Assembly (NCBI GenBank): GCA_946186505.1
Contig: CAMHNI010000009.1
Location: 1-64,000, forward strand
Direction: 5' to 3'
DNA from: an uncultured Prevotellaceae bacterium
GTDB lineage: Bacteria > Bacteroidota > Bacteroidia > Bacteroidales > Bacteroidaceae
Length of the DNA stretch: 64,000 nucleotides
The stretch's first letter is position 1, and every line of letters begins with the position of its first letter. The notes below the pieces were generated by a model, which was given only the letters and a program-made list of their open reading frames with translations, was not told the origin of the DNA and searched no databases. The position numbers and the translations under genes are program-made. This document shows, piece by piece, positions 22,581 to 32,056 of this stretch.

Positions 22581-23784
22581 CATCCTTGTTGATCAGATAG
22601 ACGATGGTGTTGTACTTGATACGTGCCTTGTTCTTGCGTATATTGCCCGAAATGGCTGTAGATGCGGACTGATACATGTTTTGTAGAGCTTGTAATGCTA
22701 CTGCCTCGCCACTAAGACCGCCACCATAGCCACCATCCAAGCTGATATTGCTCTGCATGGCCTGCGCTCCTGCATCCTTCATCATATCTCGGAAAGCGGA
22801 CTCAGGCACATAAAAGCCTTCCATGCCGTCGTTGTCAAAGACAGAGAGGCTGACCTTGATGAACTTGTCCCCCACAAGAATGCTGGTGATACTGGCCATG
22901 ACACGCTGCTGTCCGAAGCCAGTGACAATGCCATAGAGGTAAGTTCCCTTTTTGAGTCGTACATCCTTGATGATGACATCATCGAGGAGTTTGAAGCGGA
23001 GTCGTGTACCCTCATGCGCCTTGGTGGTCTTGTCAATCATCGCCTTAATCAGCGGAGCATCAGCCGCCTGCTGGTCATTGATGGTATTGAACATCGAGGC
23101 ACTGGCATCATCGGCTTTCTTCACAACCTCTGGCTTCACCTCGTTCTTCTTACGTTCCTCAGCCAGACGCTTTCGTTCTTCCTCTGCCTTACGCTCTTTC
23201 TCTTCCTCATCAGCACCGAAAGTTCGTTCCAGTACCCGCTGCCGTTCAAGGCTGCGCTGCTGTATCTCCTCCAGTTCACGGGCATAGTCATCCATTTCGG
23301 CGTTGCGTCCGTTACGGCTGCCAGCACCTCTGCCACCATAGGCACCACTACCTCCATAGCCGGAACCGCCATCATATCCGTAGGAATTGATGTGCTTGCG
23401 CGACTCTGCCAGACTGCGCTCCAGGTCTTCGAGTTCTTTCTGCTTACGTGTTCGCTTGGCATTCTCGGCATCGATGTCGTTCAGTTCACTCTCGGAGTAG
23501 CCGCTCATCGTACTGTCAGCTTCCTCCTTGTCATCACCCAATGCACCGATAGCGGTATAGGCGCCATCCTCGCTGAAATGCTTGTTCATTTCAGTCATCT
23601 TGTTGCCCATCTCCTCGTTGGCGGCATCAGGCAGCGACATGTTGATGTTGTCCGTCACCACGCCCTTCTTCGGGTCGTCACTTCCCTTGGTAAACTGCGA
23701 TATTTCGTAGGCCAGGAATACGATGGGAAGGAGGATGACCAGCGGGAAGATGTACTTCGGCTGTTTCAAATTAAGTTTCTTCAT
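22567..23784 (-). CDS. TraM conjugation protein (VirB10-like)
   Basis: A 405-residue protein anchored by one N-terminal membrane helix (YIFPLVILLPIVFLAYEI). The periplasmic linker holds a long charged coiled coil (ELEEIQQRSLERQRVLERTF then EEKERKAEEERKR) and a Gly/Tyr-rich patch. The C-terminal domain (LRFKLLDDVIIKDVRLKKGT, LYGIVTGFGQQRVMASITSI) is typical of TraM and of the VirB10 barrel. It spans the envelope between the inner-membrane and outer-membrane complexes. Its 3' end merges into the octamer array. Confidence 0.85.
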   Translation of the reverse strand: MKKLNLKQPKYIFPLVILLPIVFLAYEISQFTKGSDDPKKGVVTDNINMSLPDAANEEMGNKMTEMNKHFSEDGAYTAIGALGDDKEEADSTMSGYSESELNDIDAENAKRTRKQKELEDLERSLAESRKHINSYGYDGGSGYGGSGAYGGRGAGSRNGRNAEMDDYARELEEIQQRSLERQRVLERTFGADEEEKERKAEEERKRLAEERKKNEVKPEVVKKADDASASMFNTINDQQAADAPLIKAMIDKTTKAHEGTRLRFKLLDDVIIKDVRLKKGTYLYGIVTGFGQQRVMASITSILVGDKFIKVSLSVFDNDGMEGFYVPESAFRDMMKDAGAQAMQSNISLDGGYGGGLSGEAVALQALQNMYQSASTAISGNIRKNKARIKYNTIVYLINKDAQKD

Positions 23785-23785
23785 C

Positions 23786-24268
23786 TTATTGTCCTTTCTC
23801 TAAGTTGTTTACTATCAGTTCCAATTGCTTGTACTTGATGACAATCTGCAGGGAGTCATCATGCGTCTTGCGGGGCATCCTCACCAAAGAATCCAGTTCA
23901 TGCTTCAATGCCTGGCCTTTCCTTGCCATCTCCTCCACCTGACTCACATGATAAGCCTTGGCATTCTGGATCTGCTGCATACCGATGAACATGGGTTCTA
24001 CAGGCTCTACACCTGTCATGAAGTTGTCAGTCTTGTCAGAATCCGTACCCAAGGTGAGGAATGCGCCGATGATAAGGGAGAACAGGAGGCATCCGACGGT
24101 AATCAGCATGGTATCACCCCTATTCTCATCTGCCCACTTGTTTGCCTTGGCTACTCGCTCACGGACTTTCCATTTCACAAAGAGCCTCCAGAGCAGAATC
24201 CTGAAACACCGTGTAGCCCTCGACTCTTTCCTGGCTTTCTTGTCTTTTCTAAACAGTCTCATAGCCAT
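23786..24268 (-). CDS. TraL-like inner-membrane conjugation protein
   Basis: About 160 residues starting MAMRLFRKDKKARK. The ATG overlaps the traK stop as TGATG, so the two are translationally coupled. A basic N-terminus leads to one membrane helix (DTMLITVGCLLFSLIIGAFL) and a periplasmic helical tail ending KQLELIVNNLEKGQ. The position between traK and traM matches TraL (DUF3989) of Bacteroides elements, but the sequence is longer than the TraL I know, so the name is tentative. Confidence 0.55.
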   Translation of the reverse strand: MAMRLFRKDKKARKESRATRCFRILLWRLFVKWKVRERVAKANKWADENRGDTMLITVGCLLFSLIIGAFLTLGTDSDKTDNFMTGVEPVEPMFIGMQQIQNAKAYHVSQVEEMARKGQALKHELDSLVRMPRKTHDDSLQIVIKYKQLELIVNNLEKGQ

Positions 24269-24864
24269 CAATAGTCAAGATCCTTGTTCTCCAATGTACG
24301 CCAGTTGGTCACGAGCAAGCCATGTGGATTGTTCTGTGTCCTTGGTACGGTCTCAATGCCCCCCACCGTAACGATGGAGCGTTTGACATCACGGGAGCGA
24401 CGTTTGATAATCTGCGTACCGTAATACTTGAATTTGCGTTCATGCTCGTCCAGATTGATGGAGTCACAGATAATGGTACAGACAGCCGATGACGAAATGA
24501 TGTCGGAATAGAAGCCGTTTTCGTCCATAGCCTGCTTCTGCTTCATGGCCGTTCCGTCTGCCATGTAAAGTGCCTTGCCTACTGTCCACTTGATATAGTC
24601 ATCATCCGGGGGCAGGTTGAAGAAATACTGATGGAAGAGCTGGATATGTGCCTTGGCTTCCATCACGAAGTTGGCCTCCTGCTTGGCGCGTTCGGCCAGA
24701 AAAGGAATGTCACCGTCGATGACATAGATCTGTTCCCTCTCATCAGTGACCAGCTTGGCACAGTAGAACACGGTGAAGGCACATATCACCGTGCATCCTG
24801 CAATGGTGGCAAAGACTGTCATCAGCGCCAGCCTGGTCTTTTGTTCTAAACTCTGTATTAACAT
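24268..24864 (-). CDS. TraK conjugation protein (VirB8-like)
   Basis: About 198 residues from MLIQSLEQKTRLALMTVFAT, with a single N-terminal membrane helix and a periplasmic domain containing AERAKQEANFVMEAKAHIQL, FHQYFFNLPPDDDYIKWTVG and KYYGTQIIKRRSRDVKRSIV. These are hallmarks of Bacteroides TraK, the VirB8-like assembly factor. An earlier in-frame ATG would add a basic stretch before the helix and reach back toward traJ, so the inner start is preferred. Confidence 0.85.
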   Translation of the reverse strand: MLIQSLEQKTRLALMTVFATIAGCTVICAFTVFYCAKLVTDEREQIYVIDGDIPFLAERAKQEANFVMEAKAHIQLFHQYFFNLPPDDDYIKWTVGKALYMADGTAMKQKQAMDENGFYSDIISSSAVCTIICDSINLDEHERKFKYYGTQIIKRRSRDVKRSIVTVGGIETVPRTQNNPHGLLVTNWRTLENKDLDY

Positions 24865-24889
24865 AATGTGAATCGTATAAATAAAATGT

Positions 24890-26164
24890 TTATATTCTGT
24901 TGAAAGCCTCCTTCGCAGACTCATCACGGACAGTTACCCGTCCGCTCGCATGCTGCTCATAGACCTTGCCTCCCTCAGTCTTGCTGTTGATGACGGGGCC
25001 GTTCAGCCCTCTCTCACCCAGACTTCCTACTACTCCTGCAGCAGCTGCACCGCCGGACAGAACCATAGCACCACCAGCAATACCACCATAGATACCACCT
25101 GCAACACCTGCCGTAGCCACTGAGCCTGCTGCACTTCCTGCACTGGAGCTGACACCACCGGGAATAAGCCATGAGGCAACCTCTGGTACAAAGCGTAGGA
25201 TAAAGGCACCGACGAGCATACCCATTGCATACATGCAGTTTGAACCGATGCCCTGAAGACCGAGTGCACCAATCTGACTCCATGTGTTCACCTGTCCCTG
25301 CAACAACTTGGAATAGGCGGTTATATCCTCCTGAAGATTGTAAAGCAGGATGAAGTCAATATAGTACAGGCACATATAGGTCACGAATCCCCAAAGGGAA
25401 AGAGACAGGTACTTTGAGATCCATTGTGACCAGGCATTACTCCAAGGCGGCACTATCGAGAGTGCAAACATGATTGGTGCGAACATCGCAAGGATGGTCA
25501 TAAAGATACGCTGCGCCACCAAGATACCGTAGTAGGTCATCTGGAAGATAAGCTCACCGATAAACCTAATGACATCATTAATCCATTCCGACACCTTGGT
25601 TTCTGCTGCGACCGCTGCCTGCTGCGCATACTTGTTGATAGTAGAGCCAAGGTTTTCCATACTGTAGATAAGTTTGTCCCACCAGTGGGCATCCTGTCCG
25701 ATCTCCTGAATCTGCTTGGCCGTCTCTACGCTGTCCTGCACCTCACGGAGCCGTTTCAGATACTCTGCTTGCTTCTGGGCTACTTTGAGTTCCATAGCGG
25801 CAACTTGTTTGTTCTTTGCCTTGGCCATTGCTTTGGTGGTGTTCTCCAGAGCCTTGCCAGGCACCTGAAGCTCAGAACATATCCAACCGCTTGACGTGAT
25901 ACACATCGACAATGCAATGATTCGGGCCAGTTTCATGACATCCATCGCCCTGCGTCCGAGCATCATCATCCAGCATTCGTAGGAGCCGACACACAGAGCC
26001 AGCAACAGGCCGAGGACACGGGCATAGCCTACCGTATCACCGAGGATGGCTGATTTCGGGAACGACTCCATCGCCACGAGCAATTTGTCAAGACTCTCAT
26101 CGATGGATGGCAGTCCCATGGTGAGGAACAAGTCCGATACGCTTAATAATAAATCCGTTGTCAT
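24890..26164 (-). CDS. TraJ conjugation protein (VirB6-like)
   Basis: A 424-residue polytopic inner-membrane protein with the TraJ signature FMTILAMFAPIMFALSIVPP followed by WSNAWSQWISKYLSLSLWGF. The first third holds a charged helical cytoplasmic or periplasmic loop (KNKQVAAMELKVAQKQAEYL). The C-terminal part is Gly/Ala-rich and low-complexity, ending in a hydrophilic tail. It forms part of the channel base with the VirB4-like ATPase. Confidence 0.9.
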   Translation of the reverse strand: MTTDLLLSVSDLFLTMGLPSIDESLDKLLVAMESFPKSAILGDTVGYARVLGLLLALCVGSYECWMMMLGRRAMDVMKLARIIALSMCITSSGWICSELQVPGKALENTTKAMAKAKNKQVAAMELKVAQKQAEYLKRLREVQDSVETAKQIQEIGQDAHWWDKLIYSMENLGSTINKYAQQAAVAAETKVSEWINDVIRFIGELIFQMTYYGILVAQRIFMTILAMFAPIMFALSIVPPWSNAWSQWISKYLSLSLWGFVTYMCLYYIDFILLYNLQEDITAYSKLLQGQVNTWSQIGALGLQGIGSNCMYAMGMLVGAFILRFVPEVASWLIPGGVSSSAGSAAGSVATAGVAGGIYGGIAGGAMVLSGGAAAAGVVGSLGERGLNGPVINSKTEGGKVYEQHASGRVTVRDESAKEAFNRI

Positions 26165-26177
26165 CTTCTGTTCCTCC

Positions 26178-26861
26178 TTACTTGTAATAGTTCTGTGCCA
26201 TGCCTACCAGATGGGCGGTACGGCTCACCAGTTCTTCCATCTGTTTCTTGGCATCAATGTAACCCTTCTGACGCTTGGCATTCTCCAGTTCGTAACCGAT
26301 GCCCGTCTTATGCAGATAGGCAATGTTCTGGCAGATGATATTGTTCTGGCGTGACAGTTCATCGACCTGCGCTTTCATCTTGCCCTTGCTCCTGGTCATG
26401 CAGAATACCAAACCCTCAGAAATGCTGTTCTGCATACGGTTGAAGTCATCCTTGAAGGACTTATAGACCAGATCGACGTTGCGGTCAGCCTGACGAAGCA
26501 CATCCTCCTTGTGAAGTTCCTCGATGTACTGTCGTTCATCCTCTACCTTCTTCATCTTCTGCCGTTGCGTCTCTTCCGAGATAACACGCACAGGCATGAT
26601 ACGCTTTACATTGGAGTCTTCCTCTTCGAATTCGACATAAAGTCCGCTATGGAAGCCTCTCCATCTCCAGTGGAGCGATGCCCCGCTGTAGTTCTTGTGA
26701 AACAGATAATAATACCAGTCGGGAGCAAAGTCCCAGGGGCCGTTCTCCATCGACTTCCATTGTTTCTCCTTCTGGTCATCGTGAGAAATCTGTACCCACT
26801 GTGCTGACATTCCCATCGGCAATAGTGCCAAAAGGGAAAAGATTAATAGTTTCTTTCTCAT
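26178..26861 (-). CDS. Secreted conjugation protein (possibly DUF5045)
   Basis: A 227-residue exported protein (signal MRKKLLIFSLLALLPMGMSA). An aromatic-rich segment (PDWYYYLFHKNYSGASLHWR) is followed by long helices (MKKVEDERQYIEELHKED). It overlaps the next gene upstream by 4 bp and precedes traJ. I recall similar proteins as DUF5045 in Bacteroidales transfer operons, but the label is from memory. The role is probably structural in the periplasm. Confidence 0.6.
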   Translation of the reverse strand: MRKKLLIFSLLALLPMGMSAQWVQISHDDQKEKQWKSMENGPWDFAPDWYYYLFHKNYSGASLHWRWRGFHSGLYVEFEEEDSNVKRIMPVRVISEETQRQKMKKVEDERQYIEELHKEDVLRQADRNVDLVYKSFKDDFNRMQNSISEGLVFCMTRSKGKMKAQVDELSRQNNIICQNIAYLHKTGIGYELENAKRQKGYIDAKKQMEELVSRTAHLVGMAQNYYK

Positions 26862-27532
26862 ACTTTATTCCATTGATTGATTAGTCCTGTTGCAATCTCA
26901 TCCGTGACCTCGCTGTTCAGGATGTCCCAGATATAATCATAATGAAAGCCTCCGACAGCCACAATACTTGCCCAGCAATAGGCACTGTCTATGATGCCTC
27001 GCATGGTGTCTATACTTGTCTTGATGGAGTTCACAAGATTCAGTTTCTCGTCCATGGAAGCCTTCATCACGTTCAGGCCGCTGGCAGTCATCGTCAGGTA
27101 AAGTGCTTTGATGTTCTTGATCTCACGGGAACAGGCAAGGTTTGCTTCTGCGAAATACCAGGCTACCATCGGTTTCTTTGTGGAATACTGAACTGACAAT
27201 TGGGCAAACTCGGAGTACTCCTGAATGAGCTTATACATGCTGCTGGCCGTATAGCTAAGACTTGCAGCCAGCAGGACATAAGAGTAGCCGTTGGAGAGCT
27301 TGGAGTCCAAAGTGGTACGGGCATCATTGAACTTGTTTGCACCCTTGGTCACCAAAGACTGCTCTCCGAAACTGACGGCAATCTTATCCCTTGCAGAATC
27401 CTCTTCACCCTTTATCATCTTGTGAAGACTGATCAGTGCCTCGATGGTCGGGAAATCCTGCGGCCATTCAATAGCTAACGCCTTTCCCTGTATTAAGAAG
27501 AAGGCCATCATTATCAGAATGATCCTTCTCAT
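26858..27532 (-). CDS. Secreted TraI-like conjugation protein B
   Basis: A 224-residue exported helical protein (signal MRRIILIMMAFFLIQGKALA). The tail EIATGLINQWNKV recalls the (V/A)xGLIxxW ending of the proteins at 27529-28281 and 10002-10724. It overlaps the upstream gene by 4 bp (ATGA). Tandem paralogues just downstream of the VirB4-like gene are in the position occupied by TraI (DUF4141) or VirB5-like proteins elsewhere; direct homology to those is not clear. Confidence 0.6.
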   Translation of the reverse strand: MRRIILIMMAFFLIQGKALAIEWPQDFPTIEALISLHKMIKGEEDSARDKIAVSFGEQSLVTKGANKFNDARTTLDSKLSNGYSYVLLAASLSYTASSMYKLIQEYSEFAQLSVQYSTKKPMVAWYFAEANLACSREIKNIKALYLTMTASGLNVMKASMDEKLNLVNSIKTSIDTMRGIIDSAYCWASIVAVGGFHYDYIWDILNSEVTDEIATGLINQWNKV

Positions 27533-28281
27533 GCGTCCAGACCCTCCCAGTCGTTAATCAGTCCTTCAACCATGTTCTTGCCAGAGAAGAATGCAGCCCA
27601 CGACTGACAGTCAATAGCCAGCAGGAGGTTGTTCATGTCGCTGCAATACTGGCACATCATCGTAATGGCCTCCATCTTGTAGCGTATCTCCAACAGATGG
27701 GTGTAGATTCGGTTGGCCAGTGTCAGACGCTCATAGCGGTCAATGAAGTTATAGCCGTCTCCGTTGCCACTGGCGGCTGTACCTACATTGGGAACATCTT
27801 TGCTCTTCTTGATAGGGTTCTTCACCTTGCCGTTGTTGACAATATCCACGAAGTCCTTGACCAGCGACTCTGTTTCCAGTACAATGTCCGTCACCTCTTT
27901 GAGGCAGATGACATAGTTCTTGCCGGGCGACTTGTTCATGTATTTCAGTACGACCGGCACATCCTTGAAGATCTCGGCCACACAAGACCCAATCTCCACA
28001 TAATACTGTGACTCTGCTCCGAAACCGCTGACATTCTCCATCGACATCTTGTAGAGTTCCTTGATGGTGGCCATCGTTGCCGTGTACTGCATAATCTTCT
28101 GCTGTTTGGAATTAATGGAGTCAAGCCTTGTGTTATGCTGACTCTCTATCAACTCCTGTGAGGCGGCATTAGCGGTAACGGCTCCAGTCGTCCAAGGGTC
28201 AAACACCACCTTCCATCCTGCGTGTGCCTGTACGGACAGCAGGACTGCGCCTAATACGATTGCTAATCTTGCTCTTACCAT
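27529..28281 (-). CDS. Secreted TraI-like conjugation protein A
   Basis: A 250-residue exported protein. The signal peptide is followed by HAGWKVVFDPWTTGAVTANA, a start resembling VirB5/TraI-type secreted subunits, then long helices and the C-terminal WAAFFSGKNMVEGLINDWE. It overlaps the end of the VirB4-like gene by 7 bp. Likely a periplasmic or surface-tip component. It shares its tail motif with two other proteins of the element. Confidence 0.65.
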   Translation of the reverse strand: MVRARLAIVLGAVLLSVQAHAGWKVVFDPWTTGAVTANAASQELIESQHNTRLDSINSKQQKIMQYTATMATIKELYKMSMENVSGFGAESQYYVEIGSCVAEIFKDVPVVLKYMNKSPGKNYVICLKEVTDIVLETESLVKDFVDIVNNGKVKNPIKKSKDVPNVGTAASGNGDGYNFIDRYERLTLANRIYTHLLEIRYKMEAITMMCQYCSDMNNLLLAIDCQSWAAFFSGKNMVEGLINDWEGLDA

Positions 28282-31139
28282 AGTGACATAATGTTTTGAT
28301 GATTATTGATTTGTCTGGCAAAGTCGAGGTACTTCCCTACATTTGCCTTCTTACGGTCTTTCTCGATTTCTATGATGGCCTGTTGGATATTTCCGAAATG
28401 ATGCTCATAGATTTTCAGGGCTTCCTTCTCCAGACGTTCGGTGGTATAAGCCCAGTAGCACTCTGGCGGTTCTTCCACTCCGAATACGTCCCAGGTGTCA
28501 CCACGGCGAATCCATACCTCACGGAAATAGGCACGGCCTTCCTTGTTCTTCAGACTGTTGATAGTGAAGATCTGCTGAAGCTGTACCTGTGTCAGTCCGA
28601 GTTGGTCGGCCACATCCTGATAGTTGTCCTTGAACTTCGACTGGTCGAGAAGGATGGTCACGTCGGCATTGGCTACGACGGCCTTCTTCAGGATGTCCGA
28701 TGAAAGCAAGTCCTCCAACTCCTGTGTCACCACGCCTGCGATACCATTGAACTTACGGACAGTCTTGAATAGGAACTGCAAGTAGGCAGCCATACGGGGT
28801 GTGGCAACGGCCTTCCATGCCTCTTCGATGATGATGGCCTTGCGACCTTTCTTCAGGCGCATCTTCTGAAGGAACACATCCATGATGATAAGCACGACGA
28901 TAGGGAAAAGGACAGGATCCTCTTTAATCTTGTCTATCTCGAATACGACGAACTTCTGTTCAAAGAGCGAGGCATCGGCATCGTTATTCAGTGTGTATTC
29001 CAGCTCACCACCCTTGTAGAAGCGACTGAGCAAAGCCGAGAAGTCGGCAATTCTGAACTTCACATCCTTATCCTTGCAGATCTGTGGGATGCGCTCGATG
29101 GCAAAGTCATAGAAGGAGTTGAAGGATAGCGTAGTTACCTTCAGCTTACGGCGGCGTTCCTCCATACGGTCAACCTCCTCGTTGAGTTTCATGAGGTAGG
29201 TTCCTTCCATCACTTCAGGAGTCAGACGGGAAAGCTGGTTCTCTGCTGCAGCAACCTCTCCAGCTGATGCGGCCTTGTCGTTGGCCAGATTCTGAAGTTT
29301 CTCCACCCAACGGCGTTTCTTCTCCTTCTCCCTGCGCATTTTCTCCTCAGTTTCATCTGATGGCTCAGTCTGCTCGACAGGTTCAACTACCTCTTGTTGC
29401 TTCTCCTGCTCTGCATACTTCTTCTCCAACTCTTTCTCAAACTTGTCGTATTCACCATTCATCTTGTGCTTCAGGGTCAGCAGATGGATGATGTCCTGAC
29501 GTTCCTGCTCGGTGTACTTCTCGAAGGGATGGAAGTAAGCCTCGTAATATTCCACGATGACCTGGTTCACTACAAGTTCCTCCACGTCATCCGGGGCTTT
29601 CTCACCGATATAGATGAGGAAGATGAGGGTTTTAAGGAAGTTCTTCTTCTCTCCGAAGTTATCGTCATACTCCTGACGGGTAATCTTGAACGGATTCATG
29701 GAGATTGGCCGTTCCTTGGAGTAGGTGATATAGGTTCCTTTGTAATATCGGCAGATGCCTTCATAGGAGTCACCTGTATCGACCAACACAATGTCGGTGT
29801 CCTGGATCAGTAGCTGACGAACCACACTGTTCATATGAAACGACTTACCACTACCAGATGGCCCGATACAAAGGAAGTTGGCATTGTTGGTATGCTTGAC
29901 CTTACCCTCCTTACCCGTGAAGTCGATACCGATGGGCAGTCCGTCACGGTCAGTATAATAGACCAAAAGGGGTGACAGTTCCGTCTGCTTGGTATGCTCC
30001 TTGAAAAAGAGGCAGACGGCAGCATCCGAAAGTGTCAGGAAGAGGTCATAGTCAGGATTGAAGGTGTAGGCATTGCCGGGGAAGGATGCCTGAAACAACT
30101 CCAATTGGTTATAGGCTGTGCGTGACGGCATAATACCACAGCCATAGAGTTTTGTCTCGATGAACGATGATACAGGTGTGACCTTGTTCAACGGACAGCT
30201 GACGATAATGTTATAGTTGGTGTTGACCAGCAATTTGTTATCTGCTGCCAGCATATCCAGAACAGCGTCAATGTCTGCCTTGGCAATCTTGTTGGAAGGG
30301 TCAGGCATGGATCCGTGACGTTTCGACTTGCTCTCCAGCTTGCGCTTCAGTTTCTGCTGTGCAGGAATCTGGATGACCTGATTGTAGATGATGCAGTCTG
30401 CAAAGGGAACATTGGTCATGAAACCAAACAGATCGGTGGCGATGCGGTAGCCATTGATTGGAACCGGCAGATAGGGCTTTACCACTGTCGGCATGTCGAT
30501 AACGTCCACATCAACTAGTGAGAAAGAGCGCACGGCACGGTCGCCGATGGTCAGGAACTCATCACTGGCCTTGAAGTTGTTGACGCTGAAAGCACCATCC
30601 TTGAAGTTGATGGTCATGAAACGGTGCAGATAGTCGGACACATCGTTCTTGTTCAGCTTGTAATACCAGATGTTTTTGTCTGAGAGGATGTCGCACACCT
30701 TCGTCACCTTTGCATGGAAGTCCAGCCACTTTTTCGGGTCGTACTTGACGAACATGTTTTTTCCTGCTTCCTGTGTGATGATGAGAAAGGTGCGGATGTC
30801 AGTATACTCCCTGCCCTCGAAATAGCGGAAGTAACTCTGAGAGAGGAACTCCATTTCGGGCGGGATGTCATGATGATAGCCTCGCTTGCAGAAGATGTCC
30901 TGCTTCTGGAGGGCATAGCCCTCACCAAGCGTCTGGACGATATTGCTCAACACGTCACAGAACTGCATATACAGCTCTGCATCGGTGCTGAAGCGAGGCA
31001 CAGGGTTCTTTATTTCGAGAATGACAGAGCAGTCGCCTTGCTTCGACCAGAGTACGGTGTTCAGATGCCTGCCGCGCTCGTCGTTGATGTCCTGAAGCTG
31101 GGCAAAGAGCTTGTCAAACGGTCTTTTCTTGTTTGCCAT
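28275..31139 (-). CDS. TraG conjugation ATPase (VirB4-like)
   Basis: A 954-residue cytoplasmic ATPase that powers the secretion channel. Walker A GPSGSGKS at 426-433 (within NFLCIGPSGSGKSFHMN), Walker B KAIIIEEAWKAV, and the downstream VVTQELEDLL are all canonical. A Glu/Lys/Arg-rich insert of about 130 residues (around 540-680, including EKELEKKYAEQEKQQ) predicts a coiled coil and accounts for a length above the roughly 830 residues usual for Bacteroides TraG. It overlaps the following secreted-protein gene. Confidence 0.92.
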   Translation of the reverse strand: MANKKRPFDKLFAQLQDINDERGRHLNTVLWSKQGDCSVILEIKNPVPRFSTDAELYMQFCDVLSNIVQTLGEGYALQKQDIFCKRGYHHDIPPEMEFLSQSYFRYFEGREYTDIRTFLIITQEAGKNMFVKYDPKKWLDFHAKVTKVCDILSDKNIWYYKLNKNDVSDYLHRFMTINFKDGAFSVNNFKASDEFLTIGDRAVRSFSLVDVDVIDMPTVVKPYLPVPINGYRIATDLFGFMTNVPFADCIIYNQVIQIPAQQKLKRKLESKSKRHGSMPDPSNKIAKADIDAVLDMLAADNKLLVNTNYNIIVSCPLNKVTPVSSFIETKLYGCGIMPSRTAYNQLELFQASFPGNAYTFNPDYDLFLTLSDAAVCLFFKEHTKQTELSPLLVYYTDRDGLPIGIDFTGKEGKVKHTNNANFLCIGPSGSGKSFHMNSVVRQLLIQDTDIVLVDTGDSYEGICRYYKGTYITYSKERPISMNPFKITRQEYDDNFGEKKNFLKTLIFLIYIGEKAPDDVEELVVNQVIVEYYEAYFHPFEKYTEQERQDIIHLLTLKHKMNGEYDKFEKELEKKYAEQEKQQEVVEPVEQTEPSDETEEKMRREKEKKRRWVEKLQNLANDKAASAGEVAAAENQLSRLTPEVMEGTYLMKLNEEVDRMEERRRKLKVTTLSFNSFYDFAIERIPQICKDKDVKFRIADFSALLSRFYKGGELEYTLNNDADASLFEQKFVVFEIDKIKEDPVLFPIVVLIIMDVFLQKMRLKKGRKAIIIEEAWKAVATPRMAAYLQFLFKTVRKFNGIAGVVTQELEDLLSSDILKKAVVANADVTILLDQSKFKDNYQDVADQLGLTQVQLQQIFTINSLKNKEGRAYFREVWIRRGDTWDVFGVEEPPECYWAYTTERLEKEALKIYEHHFGNIQQAIIEIEKDRKKANVGKYLDFARQINNHQNIMSLW

Positions 31140-31150
31140 TGACAGTCGCT

Positions 31151-31438
31151 TTAATGATTGTACAGGCCTTGATAGACGAAGATTCCCCTGTCGTGCCGCT
31201 TGGCATGGAGTCCGCTGCGCTGCTTGACGTATATCGTGATCAGTCCTGCGATGGCCAGAACAATCATAGCGATGAAGCCTGCCAGCTTGCCAATGAGGAT
31301 GGAGAACACAATAAAGCCGATGAACGACAATCCTATGGCTCCGGCAGCATAGGAAAGGAACCTGCCTCTGATTCCCATGAACTCCAAAGGACGCTGAAGC
31401 CCTTTGAATACGGGATAGCCGTTGTAATTACCTTGCAT
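31151..31438 (-). CDS. TraF-like membrane protein (DUF4133)
   Basis: 95 residues from MQGNYNGYPVFKGLQRPLEF. The opening NGYPVFKGLQRPLEFMGI is characteristic of DUF4133/TraF. Two membrane helices (AAGAIGLSFIGFIVFSILIG and LAGFIAMIVLAIAGLITIYV) follow, giving a VirB3-like layout directly upstream of the VirB4-like gene. The in-frame ATG 21 bp upstream lacks support. Confidence 0.85.
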   Translation of the reverse strand: MQGNYNGYPVFKGLQRPLEFMGIRGRFLSYAAGAIGLSFIGFIVFSILIGKLAGFIAMIVLAIAGLITIYVKQRSGLHAKRHDRGIFVYQGLYNH

Positions 31439-31523
31439 GATAGTGATTCTTAAAAACAAAGGAAGGAAATGCCCTGCTGTCGAAAGACGATGGCGAGGGC
31501 ATCTCCTTCTGTCACGTCCTGCT

Positions 31524-31880
31524 TTACTTGAAGAACATGGGAAGAGCCTCCGACATGGCGATGAATGCCACGCATCCGCCGATGGTCATCATAATGGTCT
31601 TCTTCACATCCTGGTCACCGTTCTGCATCTTGAAATAGACGTTGAAGGCACCCACCAGCACGATGACGGCTGCGATGGCCTTCATCAGGTTGGCTACAGG
31701 GGTCTGATACGACGAGATTTCCGTCGTGGCCTTGGTGAAGCCACCTGCACCCTTGCTGCTTGCATAGGTTGCGACGGCACAGAAGAGGAACATGCCTACG
31801 AATGAGGCGATGCGCTTCTTGGGGAGATTCTTCCAGCCCTGCTGAAGGGCGTTCTTAATGGGGTTAACTACTTGTAACAT
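31524..31880 (-). CDS. TraE-like membrane protein (DUF4134, VirB2-like)
   Basis: 118 residues with two hydrophobic segments (IASFVGMFLFCAVATYASSK; ANLMKAIAAVIVLVGAFNVY) and the family sequence KTIMMTIGGCVAFIAMSEAL. In Bacteroides elements this DUF4134 protein precedes TraF and is the best candidate for the pilin-like VirB2 subunit. A 175-bp AT-rich leader lies upstream. Confidence 0.85.
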   Translation of the reverse strand: MLQVVNPIKNALQQGWKNLPKKRIASFVGMFLFCAVATYASSKGAGGFTKATTEISSYQTPVANLMKAIAAVIVLVGAFNVYFKMQNGDQDVKKTIMMTIGGCVAFIAMSEALPMFFK

Positions 31881-32056
31881 AATTGTTTGTAAATGTTTTA
31901 ATTTTAAATTCTATGTTACAATTTAAAGCACCACGTGTAGTGTGGGAAGGGAGTCTTAACAGGACTTCGGAGCATCAGCCCTCTGGCCGAACTGCGGCAT
32001 CATTCCCACTATAGCCGCTAACAAGTTAAAGTACAATATCAAAGCTGTCTGCCAGC

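Noticed and set aside
31881..32056. Riboswitch upstream of traE
   Set aside because: AT-rich spacer with only weak pairing; no known motif and no extended stem.
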